DNA from: Megalopta genalis
Lineage: Eukaryota; Arthropoda; Insecta; Hymenoptera; Halictidae
Length of the DNA stretch: 64,000 nucleotides
Direction of reading: 5' to 3'
Assembly: GCF_051020955.1 (NCBI RefSeq)
Contig: NC_135016.1
Coordinates: forward strand, 32,619,131-32,683,130
Shown here: positions 1-13,022 of the stretch, piece by piece
Layout of the letters: every line of letters begins with the position of its first letter
How positions within the stretch are numbered: position 1 is the stretch's first letter
Made by a program: the position numbers and the translations under genes
Notes under the pieces: model-generated
Seen by the model: the letters and a program-made list of their open reading frames with translations, nothing else
Database searches by the model: none
Told to the model about the DNA's origin: nothing

Positions 1-2163
1 AATGGTTTAGCTTCAAATACTTGCGATATACATGATTTAGCTTCAACTGCATTCGAAACAAACGAGTTATCTTGAAATCCATGCGGAACACATGATTTAG
101 CTTCAAATAAATGCGAAATAGAAGGCTTTGCATCAAATCCATGCGACACAAATTATTTAGATTCATATACATGCGATATAAGTGATATAGCTTCAAATGC
201 AGGCGAAACAAACGAGTGAGCTTTAAATCCAAACGTAACGCATGATTTAACTTCAAATCAATGGGAAGTAAAAGATTTACCTTCAAATCCATGCGAAACA
301 AATGGTTTAGCTTCGACTACTTGTGATATATATGATTTAGCTACAACTGCCTGTGAAACAAACGAGTTGGCTTCAAATCCAAGTGAAACACGTGATTCAA
401 CTTCAAATCAATGCGAAGAAGAAGGCTTAGCATCAAATCCATGCGACACAAATTATTTAGCTTCATATACTTGCGATATGAGTGATATAGCTTCAAATGC
501 AGGCGAAACAAACGAGTGAGCTTTAAATCCAAGCGTAACACATGATTTAACTTCAAATCAATGGGAATTAGAAGATTTACCTTCAAATCTATGCGAAACA
601 AATGGTTTAGCTTCAAATACTTGTGATATACATGATTTAACTTCAACTGCATGCGAAACCAACGAGTTATCTTCAAATCCAAGCAAAACACATTATTTAG
701 CTTCAAATCAATGGGAAATAGAAGGCTTTGCATCAAATCCATGCGACACAAATTATTTAGCTTCATATACTTTCGATATAAGTGACATAGCTTCAAATGC
801 AGGCGAAAGAAACGAGTGAGCTTTAAATCCAAGCGTAACACATGATTTAACTTCAAATCAATGGGAAGTAGCAGATTTACCTTCAAATCCATGCGAAACA
901 AATGGTTTAGCTTCAAATACTTGTGATATACATGATTTAGCTTCAACTACGTGCGAAACAAACGAGTTAACTTCAAATCCAAGCGAAACACACGATTTAG
1001 CTTCAAATCAATACGAAATAGAAGGCTTAGCATCAAATAAATGCGACACAAATTATTTAGCTTCATATACTTTCGATATAAGTGATATAGCTTCAAATCC
1101 AGGCGAAACAAACGAGTGAGCTTTAAATCCAAGCGTAACACATGATTTAACTTCAAATCAATGGGAATTAGAAGATTTACCTTCAAATCCAGGCGAAACA
1201 AATGGTTTAGCTTCAAATACCTTTGATATACATGATTTAGCTTCAACTGCCTGCGAAACATACGAGTTGGCTTCAAATCCAAGTGAAACACGTGATTTAA
1301 CTTCAAATCAATGCGAAGAAGAAGGCTTAGCATCAAATCCATGCGACACAAATTATTTAGCTTCATATACTTGCGATATAAGTGATATAGCTTCAAATGC
1401 AGGCGAAACAAACGAGTGAGCTTTAAATCCAAGCGTAACACATGATTTAACTTCAAATCAATGGGAATTAGAAGATTTACCTTCAAATCTATGCGAAACA
1501 AATGGTTTAGCTTCAAATACTTGTGATATACATGATTTAGCTTCAACTACGTGCGAAACAAACGAGTTAGCTTCAAATCCAAGCGAAACACACGATTTAG
1601 CTTCAAATCAATACGAAATAGAAGGCTTAGCATCAAATAAATGCGACACAAATTATTTAGCTTCATATACTTTCGATATAAGTGATATAGCTTCAAATAC
1701 AGGCGAAACAAACGAGTGAGCTTTAAATCCAAGCGTAACACGTGATTTAACTTCAAATCAATGGGAAGTAGAAGATTTACCTTCAAATCCATTCGAAACA
1801 AATGGTTTAGCTTCAAATACTTGTGATATACGTGATTTAGCTTCAACTACGTGCGAAACAAACGAGTTAGCTTCAAATCCAAGCGAAACACACGATTTAG
1901 CTACAAATCAATACAAAATAGAAGGCTTAGCATCAAATCCATGCGACGCAAATTATTTAGCTTCATATACTTTCGATATAAGTGATATAGCTTCAAATGC
2001 AGGCGAAACAAACGAGTGATATTCAAATCCAAGCGTAACACATGATTTAACTTCAAATCAATGCGAAACAAATGGTATAGCTTCAAATCAATGCGAAGTA
2101 TAAGGCTGATGTTTGAATCCATGCGAAACAAATGGTTTAGCTTCAAATACTTGTGATATACAT
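1..2163 (+). repeat. Segmental duplication A, copy 1
   Basis: Matches 7391-9553 at an offset of 7,390 with very few differences, including private variants (CTTGAAATCCATGCGGAACA at 70, TTCGACTACTTG at 312). The alignment slips by one HOR in each direction: copy 2 carries an extra 300 bp before 8641 and lacks the 300-bp unit at 1381-1680, so the overall length is unchanged. Homology ends at about 2163. Confidence 0.9.
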
Positions 2164-2820
2164 GATTTAGCTACAACTGCCTGTGAAACAAACGAGTTGT
2201 CTCCAAATCCAAGCGAAACACATGATTTAACTTCAAATCAATGCGAAGAAGAAGGCTTAGCATCAAATCCATGCAACACAAATTATTTAGCTTCTTATAC
2301 TTGCGATATAAGTGATATAGATTCAAATGCAGGCGAAACAAGCGAGTGATATTCAAATCCAAGCGTAACACATTATTTAACTTCAAATCAATGCGAAGTA
2401 GAAGATTTAGGTTCAAATACATGCGAAACAGATGGTTTAACTTCAAATAATAGTGATATACATGATTTTGCTTCATCTGCATGCGAAACGAACGATTTAC
2501 CTTCACACCCAAGGGAAACACATGATTTAACTTCAAATCAATGCGAAGTAGAAGGCTGATTTTCGAATCCATGCGAAACAAATGGTTGAGCTTCAAATAC
2601 TTGCGATATACATGATTTATCTTCAACTGCATGCGAAACAAACGAGTTAGCTTCAAATCCAAGCGAAACACATGATTTAACTTCAAATCAATGGGAAGTA
2701 GAAGATTTACCTGCAAATCCATGCGAAACAAATGGTTTAGCTTCAAATACTTGTGATATACATGATTTAGCTTCAACTGCATGCGAAACAAACGAGTTAG
2801 CTTCAAATCCATGCGAAACA
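1..2820 (+). repeat. 300-bp higher-order repeat block 1
   Basis: Ten monomers recur in fixed order with a 300-bp period. Their starts are M1 AATGGTTTAG, M2 CATGATTTAG with ACTGC, M3 AACGAGTTAG, M4 CATGATTTAG with ATCAATGCGAAGTA, M5 GAAGGCTTAGCATC, M6 AATTATTTAG with TATACTTG, M7 AGTGATATAG with TGCAGGCG, M8 AACGAGTGAGCTTTAA, M9 CATGATTTAACTTC, M10 GAAGATTTACCTTC. M1 occurs at 1, 301, 601, 901, 1201, 1501 and 1801. Near 2060-2130 an extra monomer makes one unit an 11-mer. The last units (2341-2640) belong to a second HOR subfamily. A 2-bp deletion at about 2820 (ACATGATT where the copy at 13031 has ACATATGATT) marks the passage to irregular repeats. Confidence 0.9.
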
Positions 2821-5640
2821 TGATTTAGCTTCAAATCAATGCGAAGTAGAAGGCTGAGCTTCAAATCCATGCGAATCCAATGGTTTAGCTTCAAATACTT
2901 GTGATATACGTGATTTAGCTTCAATTGCGTGAGAAACAAACGAGTTAGCTTCAACTACAAGCGAAACACATGATTCAGGTTTCAAATCAATGCGATATTA
3001 GAAGGCATAGCTTTAAATCCATGTCAATCTAACGATTTCTCTTCAAATACTTGTGATATACATGATTTAGCTTCAACTGCATGACAAACAAACGAGTTAC
3101 CTTCAAATCAATGCGAAGTAGAAGGCTTAGCTTCAAATCCATGCCAATCAAACGGTTTAACTTCAAATACTTGCGATATACATGATTTAGTTTCAACTGC
3201 GTGCGAAACAAACGAGTTAGCTTCAAATCCATGCGTAACATATGATTTAGCTTCAAATCAATGCGAAGTAGAAGGCTGAGCTTCAAATCCATGCGAATTA
3301 AATGGTTTAGCTTCAAATACTTCTGATATACATGATTTAGCTTCAATTGCGTGAGAAACAAACGAGTTAGCTTCAAATCCATGCGAAACATATGATTTAC
3401 CTTCAAATCAATGCGAAGTAGAAGGCTTAGGTTCAAATCCATGCGAATCCAATGGTTTAGCTTCAAATACTTGTGATATACGTGATTTAGCTTCAATTGC
3501 GTGAGAAACAAACGAGTTAGCTTCAACTACAAGCGAAACACATGATTCAGGTTTCAAATCAATGCGATATTAGAAGGCATAGCTTTAAATCCATGTCAAT
3601 TGAACGGTTTATCTTCAAATACTTGTGATATACATGATTTAGCTTCAACTGCATGCGAAACAAACGAGTTAGCTTCAAATCAATGCGAAGTGGGAGGTTT
3701 ATCTTCAAATCCATGCGAAACAAATGGTTTAGCTTCAAATACTTGTAATATAGATGATTTAGCTTCAACTGCATGCGAAACAAACGAGTTAGCTTCAAAT
3801 CCATACGAAGCAGAAGGATTATCTTTAAATACATGAGAAACAAATGGTTTAGCGTCAAATACTTGTGATATACACGATATAGTTTCAAATGCAGGCGAAA
3901 CAGACCAGTTAGCTTCAAAAACATGCGAAACACATGATTTAGCTTCAAATCAATGCGAGGTAGAAGGCTTAGCTTCAAATACATGAGAAACAAATGATTT
4001 ATCTTCAGATAATTGCGATATAAGTTACATAGCTTCAAATGCAGGCGAAACAATCGAATTAGCTTCACATTCAAGCGAAGTAGAAGGCTTAGCTTCAAAT
4101 CCATGCGAATCGTATAGTTTAGCTTCAAATACTTGTTTTATACATGATTTAACTTCAACTGCATGCGAAACAAACGAGTTAGCTTCAAATCCAAGTGAAA
4201 CACATGATTTAGCATCAAATTCAGGCGAAACACATGGTTTAGCATAATATTCATGCGAAACAGATGGTTTAGATTCAGATACTTGTGATAGACATGATTT
4301 AGCTTCAACTGCATGCGAAACAAACGAGTTAGCTTCAAATCCATGCGAAACATATGATTTAGCTTCAAATCAATGCGAAGTAGAAGGCTGAGCTTCAAAT
4401 CCATGCGAATCCAATGGTTTAGCTTCAAATACTTGTGATATACATGATTTAGCTTCAACTGCATGCGAAACAAACGAGTTAGCTTCAAATCCATGCGAAA
4501 CACATGATCTAGCCTCAAATTTATGCGAATCAAATGGTTTAGCATCATAGCTTCATATTCTAGAGAAACAGATCATTTAGATTCAGATACATGTGACAAA
4601 CATGATTTAGCTTCAACTGCATGCGAAACAAACGAGTTAGCTTCAAATCGAAGAGAAACACATGATTTAGCTTCAAATCAATGCGAAACAAACGAGTTAG
4701 CTTCAAATCAATGCGAAGTAAATGGTTTATCTTCAAATCAATGCGAGGTAGAAGGCTTAGCTTCAAATACATGAGAAACAAATGATTTATCTTCAGATAA
4801 TTGCGATATAAGTTACATAGCTTCACATGCAGGCGAAACAATCGAATTAGCTACAAATTCAAGCGAAGTAGAAGGCTTAGCTTCAAATCCATGCGAAACG
4901 TATAGTTTAGCTTCAAATACTTGTTTTATACATGATTTAGCTTCAACTGCATGCGAAACAAACGAGTTAGCTTCAAATCCAAGTGAAACACATGATTTAG
5001 CATTAAATTCAGGCGAAACAAAATCTTTAGCTTCATATACTTGTAATATACATGATTTAGTTTCAACTGCATGCGAAACTATCGAGTTAGCTTCAAATCA
5101 ATGCGAAGTAGAAGACTTATCTTCAAATCCATGCGAAGCAAGTGGTTTAGCTTCAAATACTTGTGATAAACATGATTTTGCTTCAATTGCATGCGAAACA
5201 AACGAGTTAGCTTCAAATCATTGCGAAGCGGGAGGTTTATCTTCAAATCAATGCGAAACAAGTGATTTAGCTTCAAATAGTTGTGATATACATGATTTAG
5301 CTTCAACTGCATGCGAAACAAACTAGTTAGCTTCAACTCAATGCGAAGTAGAATGCTTAGCTTCAAATCCATGCCAATCAAACGGTTTAGCTTCAAATAC
5401 TTGCGATATACATGATTTAGTTTCAACTGCATGCGAAACAAACGAGTTAGCTTCAAATCCATGCGAAACACATGATTTAGCTTCAAATCAATGCGAAATA
5501 GAAGGCTTAGCATCAACTCCACGCGACACAATTTATTTAGCTTCATATACTTGCGATATAAGTGATACAGCTTCAAATGCAGGCGAAACAATCGAGTTAG
5601 ATTCAAATCCAAGCGAAACACATGATTTAGCATCAAATCA
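2821..5640 (+). repeat. Irregular four/five-monomer repeat domain
   Basis: The same monomer types continue, but the strict ten-monomer order is lost. Units mostly cycle as M1-M2-M3-M4-M5 (150 bp) or with one monomer missing (120 bp), for example around 3600-3840. The M8 form AACGAGTGA is replaced by AACGAGTTA. Small indels shift the phase, notably near 2977-3000 and 3548-3575, where GATTCAGGTTTCAAATC and GATATTAGAAGG occur. The block has a close second copy at 13023-15850. I see no gene in it. Confidence 0.85.
5471..5493 (+). repeat. Representative dyad-symmetric hairpin motif in M4/M9
   Basis: Left arm CATGATTT, six-base spacer AGCTTC, right arm AAATCAATG. Removing one A from the right arm gives the exact reverse complement of the left arm, so an 8-bp stem with a one-base bulge and a six-base loop is possible. 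The same arrangement appears in most M4 and M9 monomers, for example at 541, 5981, 6131 and 6281, but not in M1, M3 or M5. I infer structure only from complementarity; no function is shown. Confidence 0.7.
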
Positions 5641-5660
5641 TTGCGAAGTAGATGGCTTGG

Positions 5661-7691
5661 CTACAAATCCAAGCGAAACACATGATTTACCTTCAAATAC
5701 TTGCGATATAAATGAAATAGCTTCAAGTGCATGCGAAACAAACGAGTTAGCTTCAAATCTATTAGAAGTAGAAGGACTAGCTTCAAATACATGCGAAACA
5801 ATCGAGTTAGCATCAAATCTATGCGAAACACATGATTTTGCTTCAAATCAATGCGAAGTAGAAGATTTAGGTTCAAATACATGCGAAACAAATGGTTTAG
5901 CTTCAAATACTTGTGATATACATGATTTTGCTTCAGCTGCATGCGAAACAAACGATTTAGCTTCACAACCAAGCGAAACACATGATTTAGCTTCAAATCA
6001 ATGCAAAATAGAAGGCTTAGCATCAAATCCATGCGACACAAATTATTTAGCTTCACATACTTGCGATATAAGTGATGTAGCTTCAAATGCAGGCGAAACA
6101 AACGAGTGATATTCAAATCCAAACGTAAAGCATGATTTAACTTCAAATCAATGCGAAGTAGAAGATTTAGGTTCAAATACATGCGAAACAAATGGTTTAA
6201 CTTCAAATAATTGTGATACACATGATTTTGCTTCAGCTGCTTGCTAAACAAACGATTTAGCTTCACACCCAAGGGAAACACATGATTTAACTTCAAATCA
6301 ATGCGAAGTAGAAGGCTTAGGATCAAATCCATGCGACACAAATTATTTAGCTTCTTATACTTGCGATATAAGTGATGTAGATTCAAATGCACGCGAAACA
6401 AACGAGTGAGCTTTAAATCCAAGAGTAACATATGATTTAACTTCAAATCAATGGGAATTAGAAAATTTAGGTTCAAATACATGCGAAATAAAAGGTTTAG
6501 CTTCAAATACTTGTGATATACATGATTCAGCTTCAACTGCATGCGAGACAAACGAGTTAGCTTCAAATCCAAGCGAAACACATGACTTCGCTTCAAATCA
6601 ATGCGAAATAGTACGCTTAGCATCAAATCCATGCGACACATATTATTTAGCTTCGTATACTTGCGATATAAGTGATATTGCTTCAAATGCAGGCGAAACA
6701 AACGAGTGATCTTCAAATCCAAGCGTAACACATGATTTAACTTCAAATCAATGCGGAGTAGAAGATTTGGGTTCAAATAGATGCGAAACAAATGGTTTAG
6801 CTTCAAATACTTGTGATATACATGATTTAGCTGCAACTGCATGCGAAACAAACGAGTTATCTTTAAATCCAAGCGAAACACATTATTTAGCTTCAAATCA
6901 ATGCAAAATAGAAGGCTTAGCATCAAATCCATGCGACACAAAATATTTAGTTTCATATACTTGCGATATAAGTGATATAGCTTACAATGCCGGCGAAACA
7001 AACGAGTGATCTTCAAATCCAAGCGTAACTCATGATTTAACTTCAAATCAATGCGAAGTTTAAGATTTAGGTTCAAATACATGCGAAACAAATGGTTTAG
7101 CTTCAAATACTTGTGATATACATGATTTTGCTTCAGCTGCATGCGAAACAAACGAGTTAGCTTCACACCCAAAGGAAACACATGATTTAACTCCAAATCA
7201 ATGCGAAATAGAAGGCTTAGCATCAAATCCATGCGACACAAATTATTTAGCTTCATATACTTGCGATATAAGTGATATAGCTTCAAATGCAGGCGAAACA
7301 AACGAGTAAGCTTTAAATCCAAGCGTAACACATGATTTAACTTCAAATCAATGGGAATTAGAAGATTTACCATCAAATCCATGCGAAACAAATGGTTTAG
7401 CTTCAAATACTTGCGATATACATGATTTAGCTTCAACTGCATTCGAAACAAACGAGTTATCTTGAAATCCATGCGGAACACATGATTTAGCTTCAAATAA
7501 ATGCGAAATAGAAGGCTTTGCATCAAATCCATGCGACACAAATTATTTAGATTCATATACATGCGATATAAGTGATATAGCTTCAAATGCAGGCGAAACA
7601 AACGAGTGAGCTTTAAATCCAAACGTAACGCTTGATTTAACTTCAAATCAATGGGAAGTAAAAGATTTACCTTCAAATCCATGAGAAACAA
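5661..7691 (-). other. Open frame (676 codons), judged non-coding
   Basis: Same minus-strand decapeptide cycle as the 931-codon frame. It begins at an arbitrary repeat methionine and ends at a stop created by a point variant. Its partial duplicate within 15874-18669 differs in length because of point changes and HOR gain. A gene under selection would be expected to keep its length better. Confidence 0.8.
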
Positions 7692-9553
7692 ATGGTTTAG
7701 CTTCGACTACTTGTGATATATATGATTTAGCTACAACTGCCTGTGAAACAAACGAGTTGGCTTCAAATCCAAGTGAAACACGTGATTCAACTTCAAATCA
7801 ATGCGAAGAAGAAGGCTTAGCATCAAATCCATGCGACACAAATTATTTAGCTTCATATACTTGCGATATGAGTGATATAGCTTCAAATGCAGGCGAAACA
7901 AACGAGTGAGCTTTAAATCCAAGCGTAACACATGATTTAACTTCAAATCAATGGGAATTAGAAGATTTACCTTCAAATCTATGCGAAACAAATGGTTTAG
8001 CTTCAAATACTTGTGATATACACGATTTAACTTCAACTGCATGCGAAACCAACGAGTTATCTTCAAATCCAAGCAAAACACATTATTTAGCTTCAAATCA
8101 ATGGGAAATAGAAGGCTTTGCATCAAATCCATGCGACACAAATTATTTAGCTTCATATACTTTCGATATAAGTGACATAGCTTCAAATGCAGGCGAAAGA
8201 AACGAGTGAGCTTTAAATCCAAGCGTAACACATGATTTAACTTCAAATCAATGGGAAGTAGCAGATTTACCTTCAAATCCATGCGAAACAAATGGTTTAG
8301 CTTCAAATACTTGTGATATACATGATTTAGCATCAACTGCCTGCGAAACAAACGAGTTGGCTTCAAATCCAAGCGAACCACATGATTTAGATTCAAATCA
8401 ATGCGAAATAGAAGGCTTAGCATCAAATCCATGCGACACAAAATATTTAGTTTCATATACTTGCGATATAAGTGATATAGCTTACAATGCCGGCGAAACA
8501 AACGAGTGATCTTCAAATCCAAGCGTAACTCATGATTTAACTTCAAATCAATGCGAAGTCGAAGATTTAGGTTCAAATACATGCGAAACAAATGGTTTAG
8601 CTTCAAATACTTGTGATATACATGATTTAGCTACAACTACGTGCGAAACAAACGAGTTAACTTCAAATCCAAGCGAAACACACGATTTAGCTTCAAATCA
8701 ATACGAAATAGAAGGCTTAGCATCAAATAAATGCGACACAAATTATTTAGCTTCATATACTTTCGATATAAGTGATATAGCTTCAAATCCAGGCGAAACA
8801 AACGAGTGAGCTTTAAATCCAAGCGTAACACATGATTTAACTTCAAATCAATGGGAATTAGAAGATTTACCTTCAAATCCAGGCGAAACAAATGGTTTAG
8901 CTTCAAATACCTTTGATATACATGATTTAGCTTCAACTGCCTGCGAAACATACGAGTTGGCTTCAAATCCAAGTGAAACACGTGATTTAACTTCAAATCA
9001 ATGCGAAGAAGAAGGCTTAGCATCAAATCCATGCGACACAAATTATTTAGCTTCATATACTTGCGATATAAGTGATATAGCTTCAAATACAGGCGAAACA
9101 AACGAGTGAGCTTTAAATCCAAGCGTAACACGTGATTTAACTTCAAATCAATGGGAAGTAGAAGATTTACCTTCAAATCCATTCGAAACAAATGGTTTAG
9201 CTTCAAATACTTGTGATATACGTGATTTAGCTTCAACTACGTGCCAAACAAACGAGTTAGCTTCAAATCCAAGCGAAACACACGATTTGGCTACAAATCA
9301 ATACAAAATAGAAGGCTTAGCATCAAATCCATGCGACGCAAATTATTTAGCTTCATATACTTTCGATATAAGTGATATAGCTTCAAATGCAGGCGAAACA
9401 AACGAGTGATATTCAAATCCAAGCGTAACACATGATTTAACTTCAAATCAATGCGAAACAAATGGTATAGCTTCAAATCAATGCGAAGTATAAGGCTGAT
9501 GTTTGAATCCATGCGAAACAAATGGTTTAGCTTCAAATACTTGTGATATACAT
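7391..9553 (+). repeat. Segmental duplication A, copy 2
   Basis: Partner of 1-2163. It has one gained and one lost 300-bp unit relative to copy 1, which is what unequal exchange or slippage in HOR register would give. At 9554 it diverges abruptly into the irregular island, whereas copy 1 continues into segment B. Confidence 0.9.
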
Positions 9554-9795
9554 GCTTTTGCTTCAAGTGCAGGTGAAACAAACGAGTAGGCTCCAAATCC
9601 ATGCGAAACACATTATTTAGATTCAAATTAATTCGAAACACATGGTTTAGTTTCATATTCATGCGAAACATATGGCTCAGCTTCAAATACTTGTGATATA
9701 CATGATTGAGCTTCAACTGCATGCGAAACAAACGAGTTATCTTCAAATCCATGCGAAACACAAGATTTAGCTTCAAATCAATGCAAAGTAGAAGT
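9554..9795 (+). repeat. Short irregular island with a 29-bp truncation
   Basis: Within HOR sequence, about 240 bp switch to diverged monomers of the irregular-domain kind (ATTCATGCGAAACA, ACATGGTTTAG, TATGGCTCAG). The island ends at a truncated junction near 9790, where GAAG joins directly to TATTTAGCTTC. Relative to a normal M5-M6 pair, 29 bp are missing, shifting the 30-bp phase by one base for everything downstream. It lies just after the point where this copy stops matching the block ending at 2163. Confidence 0.75.
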
Positions 9796-12700
9796 ATTTA
9801 GCTTCTTATACTTGCGATATAAGTGATATAGCTTCAAATGCAGGCGAAACAAACGAGTGAGCTTTAAATCCAAGCCTAACATATGATTTAAATTCAAATC
9901 AATGGGAAGTACAAGATTTAGCTTCAAATCCATGCGAAACAAATGGTTTAGCTTCAAATACTTGTGATATACATGATTTAGCATCAACTGCCTGCGAAAC
10001 AAACGAGTTGGCTTCAAATCCAAGCGAACCACATGATTTAGATTCAAATCAATGCGAAATAGAAGGCTTAGCATAAAATCCATGCGGCACAAAATATTTA
10101 GTTTCATATACTTGCGATATAAGTGATATAGCTTAAAATGCCGGCGAAACAAACGAGTGATCTTCAAATCCAAGCGTAACTCATGATTTAACTTCAAATC
10201 AATGCGTAGTCGAAGATTTAGGTTCAAATACATGCGAAACAAATGGTTTAGCTTCAAATACTTGTGATATACATGATTTTGCTTCAGCTGCATGCGAAAC
10301 AAACGAGTTAGCTTCACACCCAAAGGAAACACATGATTTAACTCCAAATCAATGCGAAATAAAAGGCTTAGCATCAAATCCATGCGACACAAATTATTTA
10401 GCTTCATATACTTGCGATATAAGTGATATAGCTTCAAATGCAGGCGAAACAAACGAGTAAGCTTTAAATCCAAGCGTAACACATGATTTAACTTCAAATC
10501 AATGGGAAGTAGAAGATTTACCATCAAATCCATGCCAAACAAATGGTTTAGCTTCGAATACTTGTGATATATATGATTTAGCTACAACTGCCTGTGAAAG
10601 AAACGAGTTGGCTTCAAATCCAAGTGAAACACGTGATTTAACTTCAAATCAATGCGAAGAAGAAGGCTTAGCATCAAATCCATGCGACAGAAATTATTTA
10701 GCTTCATATACTTGCGATATAAGTGATATAGCTTCAAATGCAGGCGAAACAAACGAGTGATCTTCAAATCCAAGCGTAACACATGATTTAACTTCAAATC
10801 AATGGGAAATAGAAGATTTACCTTCAAATACATGCGAAACAAATGGTTTAGCTTCAAATACTTATGATATACATGATTTAGCCTCAACTGCATGCGAAAC
10901 AAACAAGTTAGCTTTAAATCCAAGCGTCACACATGATTTAACTTCAAATCGATGGGAAGTAGAAGATTTACCTTCAAATCCATGCGAAACAAATGGTTTT
11001 GCTTCAAATACTTGTGATATACATGATTATGCTTCAGCTGCATGCGAAACAAACGATTTAGCTTCACATCCAAGGGAAACACATGATTTAACTTCAAATC
11101 AATGCGAAGTAGAAGGCTGATTTTCGAATCCATGCGAATCAAATGGTTGAGCTTCAAATACTTGCGATATACATGATTTATCTTCAACTGCATGCGAAAC
11201 AAACGAGTTAGCTTCAAATCCAAGCGAAACACATGATTTAACTTCAAATCAATGCGAAATAGAAGGCTTAGCAACAAATCCATGCAACACAAATTATTTA
11301 GCTTCATATACATGTGGTATACATGATTTAGCTTCAACTGCATGCGAAACAAACGAGTTAGCTTCAAATCCAAGCGAAACACATGACTTACCTTCAAATC
11401 AATGCGAAATTAGAAGGCTTAGCAACAAATCCATGCGACACAAATTATTTAGCTTCATATACTTGCGATATAAGTGATATAGCTTCAAATGCAGGCGAAA
11501 CAAACGAGTGATCTTCAAATCCAAGCGTAACACATGATTTAACTTCAAATCAATGGGAAATAGAAGATTTACCTTCAAATACATGCGAAACAAATGGTTT
11601 AGCTTCAAATACTTGTGATATACATGATTTAGCCTCAACTGTATGCGAAACAAACAAGTTAGCTTTAAATCCAAGCGTCACACATGATTTAACTTCAAAT
11701 CGATGGGAAGTAGAAGATTTACCTTCAAATCCATGCGAAACAAATGGTTTTGCTTCAAATACTTGTGATATACATGATTATGCTTCAGCTGCATGCGAAA
11801 CAAACGATTTAGCTTCACATCCAAGGGAAACGCATGATTTAACTTCAAATCAATGCGAAGTAGAAGGCTGATTTTCGAATCCATGCGAATCAAATGGTTG
11901 AGCTTCAAATAATTGCGATATACATGATTTATCTTCAACTGCATGCGAAACAAACGAGTTAGCTTCAAATCCAAGCGAAACACATGATTTAACTTCAAAT
12001 CAATGGGAAGTAAAAGATTTACCTTCAAATCCGTGCGAAACAAATGCTTTAGCTTCAAATACTTGTGATAACCATGATTTAGCTTCAACTGCATGCGAAA
12101 CAAACGAGTTAGCTACAAATCCAAGCGAAACACATGATTGAGCTTCAAATAAATGCGAAATAGAAGGCTTAGCATCAAATCCATGCGACACAAATTATTT
12201 AGCTTCATATACATGCGATATAAGTGATATAGCTTCAAATGCAGGCGAAACAAACGAGTGGGCTTTAAATCCAAGCATAACACATGATTTAACTTCAAAT
12301 CAATGGGAAGTAGAAGATTTACCTTCAAATCCATGCGAAACAAATGGTTTAGCTTCAAATACTTGTGATATACATGATTTAGCTACAACTGCCTGTGAAA
12401 CAAACGAGTTGTCTCCAAATCCAAGCGAAACACATGATTTAACTTCAAATCAATGCGAAGAAGAAGGCTTAGCATCAAATCCATGCAACACAAATTATTT
12501 AGCTTCTTATACTTGCGATATAAGTGATATAGATTCAAATGCAGGCGAAACAAGCGAGTGATATTCAAATCCAAGCGTAACACATTATTTAACTTCAAAT
12601 CAATGCGAAGTAGAAGATTTAGGTTCAAATACATGCGAAACAGATGGTTTAACTTCAAATAATAGTGATATACATGATTTTGCTTCATCTGCATGCGAAA

Positions 12701-13022
12701 CGAACGATTTACCTTCACACCCAAGGGAAACACATGATTTAACTTCAAATCAATGCGAAGTAGAAGGCTGATTTTCGAATCCATGCGAAACAAATGGTTG
12801 AGCTTCAAATACTTGCGATATACATGATTTATCTTCAACTGCATGCGAAACAAACGAGTTAGCTTCAAATCCAAGCGAAACACATGATTTAACTTCAAAT
12901 CAATGGGAAGTAGAAGATTTACCTGCAAATCCATGCGAAACAAATGGTTTAGCTTCAAATACTTGTGATATACATGATTTAGCTTCAACTGCATGCGAAA
13001 CAAACGAGTTAGCTTCAAATCC
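9796..13022 (+). repeat. 300-bp higher-order repeat block 3
   Basis: Ten-monomer HOR sequence with both subfamilies interleaved. It contains a 751-bp tandem duplication (about 10660-11251 and 11411-12002). From 12328 onward it is the second copy of 2116 onward. A one-base insertion near 11410 (GAAATTAGAAGG where neighbours have GAAATAGAAGG) accounts for the odd 751-bp rather than 750-bp spacing. Confidence 0.87.
10660..12002 (+). repeat. 751-bp tandem duplication
   Basis: About 590 bp at 10660-11251 recurs at 11411-12002, offset 751. Shared private variants include ATCGATGGGAAG (10950 and 11701), CAAGCGTCACAC and CATGATTATGCTTCAGCTGC. The spacing is five 150-bp units plus one inserted base, so the register is a half-integer of the 300-bp HOR. 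Confidence 0.85.

Larger units (their letters stand above)
2116..6788 (+). repeat. Segmental duplication B, copy 1 (about 4.67 kb)
   Basis: Matches 12328-17001. The offset is 10,212 at the left. A 2-bp deletion at about 2820 in this copy and a 1-bp deletion at about 13212 in the other change it to 10,213, which then holds for over 3.7 kb. Only scattered substitutions are seen by eye, so identity is probably above 98%, although this was not computed. One difference, TTGCTAAACA at 6241 versus TTGCGAAACA in copy 2, closes the plus-strand frame here. Confidence 0.93.
5641..9553 (+). repeat. 300-bp higher-order repeat block 2
   Basis: After a short transition (5641-5840) the ten-monomer order resumes, with M1 at 5891 and every 300 bp to 9191. 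Units of subfamily B (GATTTAGGTTC in M10, GATTTTGCTTCAGCTGC in M2, CACACCCAAGGG or a close variant in M3) dominate 5840-7290. Subfamily A dominates from 7300 onward, with a B-like boundary near 8500-8590. The final part carries the same extra monomer as block 1 (9461-9490). From 7391 the sequence is a second copy of 1-2163. Confidence 0.9.

Noticed and set aside
9560..9760. A non-satellite insertion in HOR block 2/3
   Set aside because: On reading, it is still made of 30-bp monomers, only more diverged, and resembles the irregular domains.
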